A DNA stretch of 20,830 nt from a virus. The number at the start of each line of letters is the position of its first letter. Positions within the stretch are counted from its first letter, which is position 1. The stretch lies in the IMG/VR virus record IMGVR_UViG_3300035698_015796, positions 1-20,830 of that record. One strand, 5' to 3'. The translations under genes and the position numbers were made by a program. A model generated the notes under the pieces. It did no database searches and had not been told where the DNA came from. It saw nothing but the letters and a program-made list of their open reading frames with translations. Shown here piece after piece: positions 19,914 through 20,830 of this stretch.

Positions 19914-19942
19914 ACGCTTGCCCTACCCGCTAGGGCTTGCGT
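19914..19942 (+). terminator. Hairpin after the 86-aa gene
   Basis: ACGC-TT-GCCCTA, loop CCCGC, TAGGGC-TT-GCGT: 4 bp, a 2x2 T-T internal loop, then 6 bp. It is followed by a short GTGCAATC and no good T tract. Similar hairpins close the preceding and following transcripts, suggesting a shared boundary function. Confidence 0.5.
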
Positions 19943-19951
19943 GTGCAATCT

Positions 19952-19972
19952 ATTAATTAAACGAGTACCCGC
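19952..19972 (+). repeat. Repeated early-gene leader, copy 2
   Basis: Identical to 18674-18694 and placed likewise just before the paralogous gene at 19976. Leader and gene were probably duplicated together as one cassette. Confidence 0.8.
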
Positions 19973-19975
19973 CAA

Positions 19976-20158
19976 ATGACCGACAAAAAGTCCAATCCGT
20001 TCAAGTATCACGCACAACGGCACAGCTTAGAACAACCCAAGGCTAAACAGCGTTATCAGAAGGCAAGAGCCCAACGGTACATCAGTTTTACTCTTGGTAC
20101 TACTGGTAAGATTGATAAACAGATGAAAAACGTATTTTCCGGTCTTAAATACTCTTAA
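19976..20158 (+). CDS. Small basic protein, QRHS/ARAxRY family (copy 2)
   Basis: 60 aa from ATG 19976, reading MTDKKSNPFKYHAQRHSLEQ then PKAKQRYQKARAQRYISFTLGTTGKIDKQMKNVFSGLKYS. It shares the NPxK...QRHS and YQKARAQRY core with the 52-aa protein at 18697 and adds a C-terminal extension. It is basic with a probable amphipathic helix in the middle and no Cys. The paralogue pair flanks three unrelated small genes. Function is unknown; nucleic-acid binding is the likely possibility given its charge. Confidence 0.65.
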   Translation: MTDKKSNPFKYHAQRHSLEQPKAKQRYQKARAQRYISFTLGTTGKIDKQMKNVFSGLKYS

Positions 20159-20180
20159 TCTATTAATCAAAAGGGAAATC

Positions 20181-20525
20181 ATGTATACAAGAAAAAACTA
20201 TCTAGCGGATCAATGCACTTTCGATGAATACTACGATCAATTTGTTAGTGAAAAAACAAAAAGAGAAGTTTTGCAACATATCAACTTGACAGATGTACTA
20301 AACAGCAAGGATATACATCTTAATGATATTCCCATGAAAAAATGGAACGGGATATCCGGCTTTCGTTTTTCTGGTGGTAAATTAGTTACCCGCCCTATGA
20401 TCAGGCATGATCTTGTTAAAAAAATACGATCATTTGGCGATACTATAACGCCCTCTGTCATGGTTTGCATATATAAGCAATCGGCCCGACAGCTACAAAA
20501 AGACCATACAAAAGCCAACACCTAA
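20181..20525 (+). CDS. Phage protein of unknown function, 114 aa
   Basis: ATG 20181 behind AAAGGG. The sequence starts MYTRKNYLADQCTFDEYYDQF and continues with a helical VSEKTKREVLQHI and NLTDVLNSKDIHLNDIPMKKWNGISGFRFSGG. A basic C-terminal half (KLVTRPMIRHDLVKKIRSFGD; VMVCIYKQSARQLQKD) completes it. The opening 'YLADQCTFDEYYDQFVS' resembles small phage proteins with a Tyr-rich N-terminus, but I cannot name a family. It is followed by a large hairpin at 20515-20571. Confidence 0.7.
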   Translation: MYTRKNYLADQCTFDEYYDQFVSEKTKREVLQHINLTDVLNSKDIHLNDIPMKKWNGISGFRFSGGKLVTRPMIRHDLVKKIRSFGDTITPSVMVCIYKQSARQLQKDHTKANT

Positions 20526-20571
20526 GCCGCTACATTGCGCCTATCCTATGGGGTAGGTGCTGTTGTGTTGG
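20515..20571 (+). terminator. Nested hairpin after the 114-aa gene
   Basis: An inner 10-bp stem (20537-20546 with 20551-20560, two G-U pairs, loop TATG) lies within an outer 7-bp pair, CCAACAC/GTGTTGG (20515-20521 with 20565-20571). TTTATTTATTAT follows. It looks like a terminator with an extended base, or a stabilising 3' structure. The outer arm overlaps the stop of the gene. Confidence 0.65.
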
Positions 20572-20597
20572 TTTATTTATTATAAAAGGTGGAAATC

Positions 20598-20822
20598 ATG
20601 GACAAAAAAACACAAGAGTTAGTAGATGATGCCATTATTGCCTATGCAAGGAAATATGAGGAGCAAAAAGAAAACGAAATACAAAAAGCAATTATAGGAG
20701 AAAGAGCCCGTTGCGTTCGTGAGTTTACCTTGTGGTATATGGGGACAAGTTCAGACCCGGATTATTTTGAGGTGAATTATGCTAGACAATATAAGGCAAT
20801 AGCCAAAATTGTTAATTTATAA
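20598..20822 (+). CDS. Small helical protein of unknown function, 74 aa
   Basis: ATG 20598 is chosen over the in-frame GTG 20589 because AGGTGG lies 8 nt before it. The sequence begins MDKKTQELVDDAIIAYARKY and continues with a charged helix (EEQKENEIQKAIIGERARCVREF). It ends in TLWYMGTSSDPDYFEVNYARQYKAIAKIVNL. The frame closes with TAA and the leader of the next gene (TCTATTAA) begins at once, so the early gene series continues beyond the window. Family unknown. Confidence 0.65.
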   Translation: MDKKTQELVDDAIIAYARKYEEQKENEIQKAIIGERARCVREFTLWYMGTSSDPDYFEVNYARQYKAIAKIVNL

Positions 20823-20830
20823 TCTATTAA

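Overview
The window is a contiguous piece of a tailed double-stranded DNA bacteriophage genome (Caudoviricetes-type). It has a terminase, portal, scaffold and HK97-fold capsid cassette, strong Shine-Dalgarno (SD) sequences, ATGA-type gene overlaps and near-consensus sigma-70 promoters, so the host is a bacterium. Neither phage genus nor host can be named from the sequence. There is no integrase, lysis gene, DNA polymerase or tRNA here.

From 1 to about 15.4 kb all genes lie on the minus strand and form the packaging and virion cassette. In transcription order these are a 49-aa ORF, a two-HTH protein in the small-terminase position, a large terminase split by a 318-aa intein with an HNH endonuclease, a 42-aa ORF, a zinc-motif protein, a 66-aa protein, the portal, a 98-aa protein, a terminator, a probable scaffold, a decoration-type protein, the major capsid protein, a 513-aa fibre-like protein, a second terminator, several small virion-type proteins, a coiled-coil protein, a beta-type gene broken by an in-frame amber codon, a fibre with a lectin-like end, and a truncated adaptor-like gene.

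Between the first packaging gene and a consensus promoter at about 15.73-15.76 kb lies a 300-nt leader on the minus strand. It folds into a long-range helix plus several hairpins. Nearly all imperfect pairs are G-U only when read as minus-strand RNA, which points to a functional structured RNA.

From 16.1 to 18.0 kb is a minus-strand accessory operon of eight tiny genes. Five in tandem encode SH3/KOW-like small proteins ending in a shared Trp-Leu tail. Three more, one of them frameshifted, end in a related His-Leu-x-x-Trp-Leu tail. The codons of each tail also carry the SD of the next gene. This operon and the structured leader are the most novel-looking parts of the window.

The stretch 18.0-18.7 kb is a divergent control region with opposed promoters and several inverted repeats. 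From 18.7 kb to the end, small plus-strand genes of unknown function, probably early genes, are separated by strong hairpins and by a repeated A/T-rich leader. Two of these genes are paralogues.
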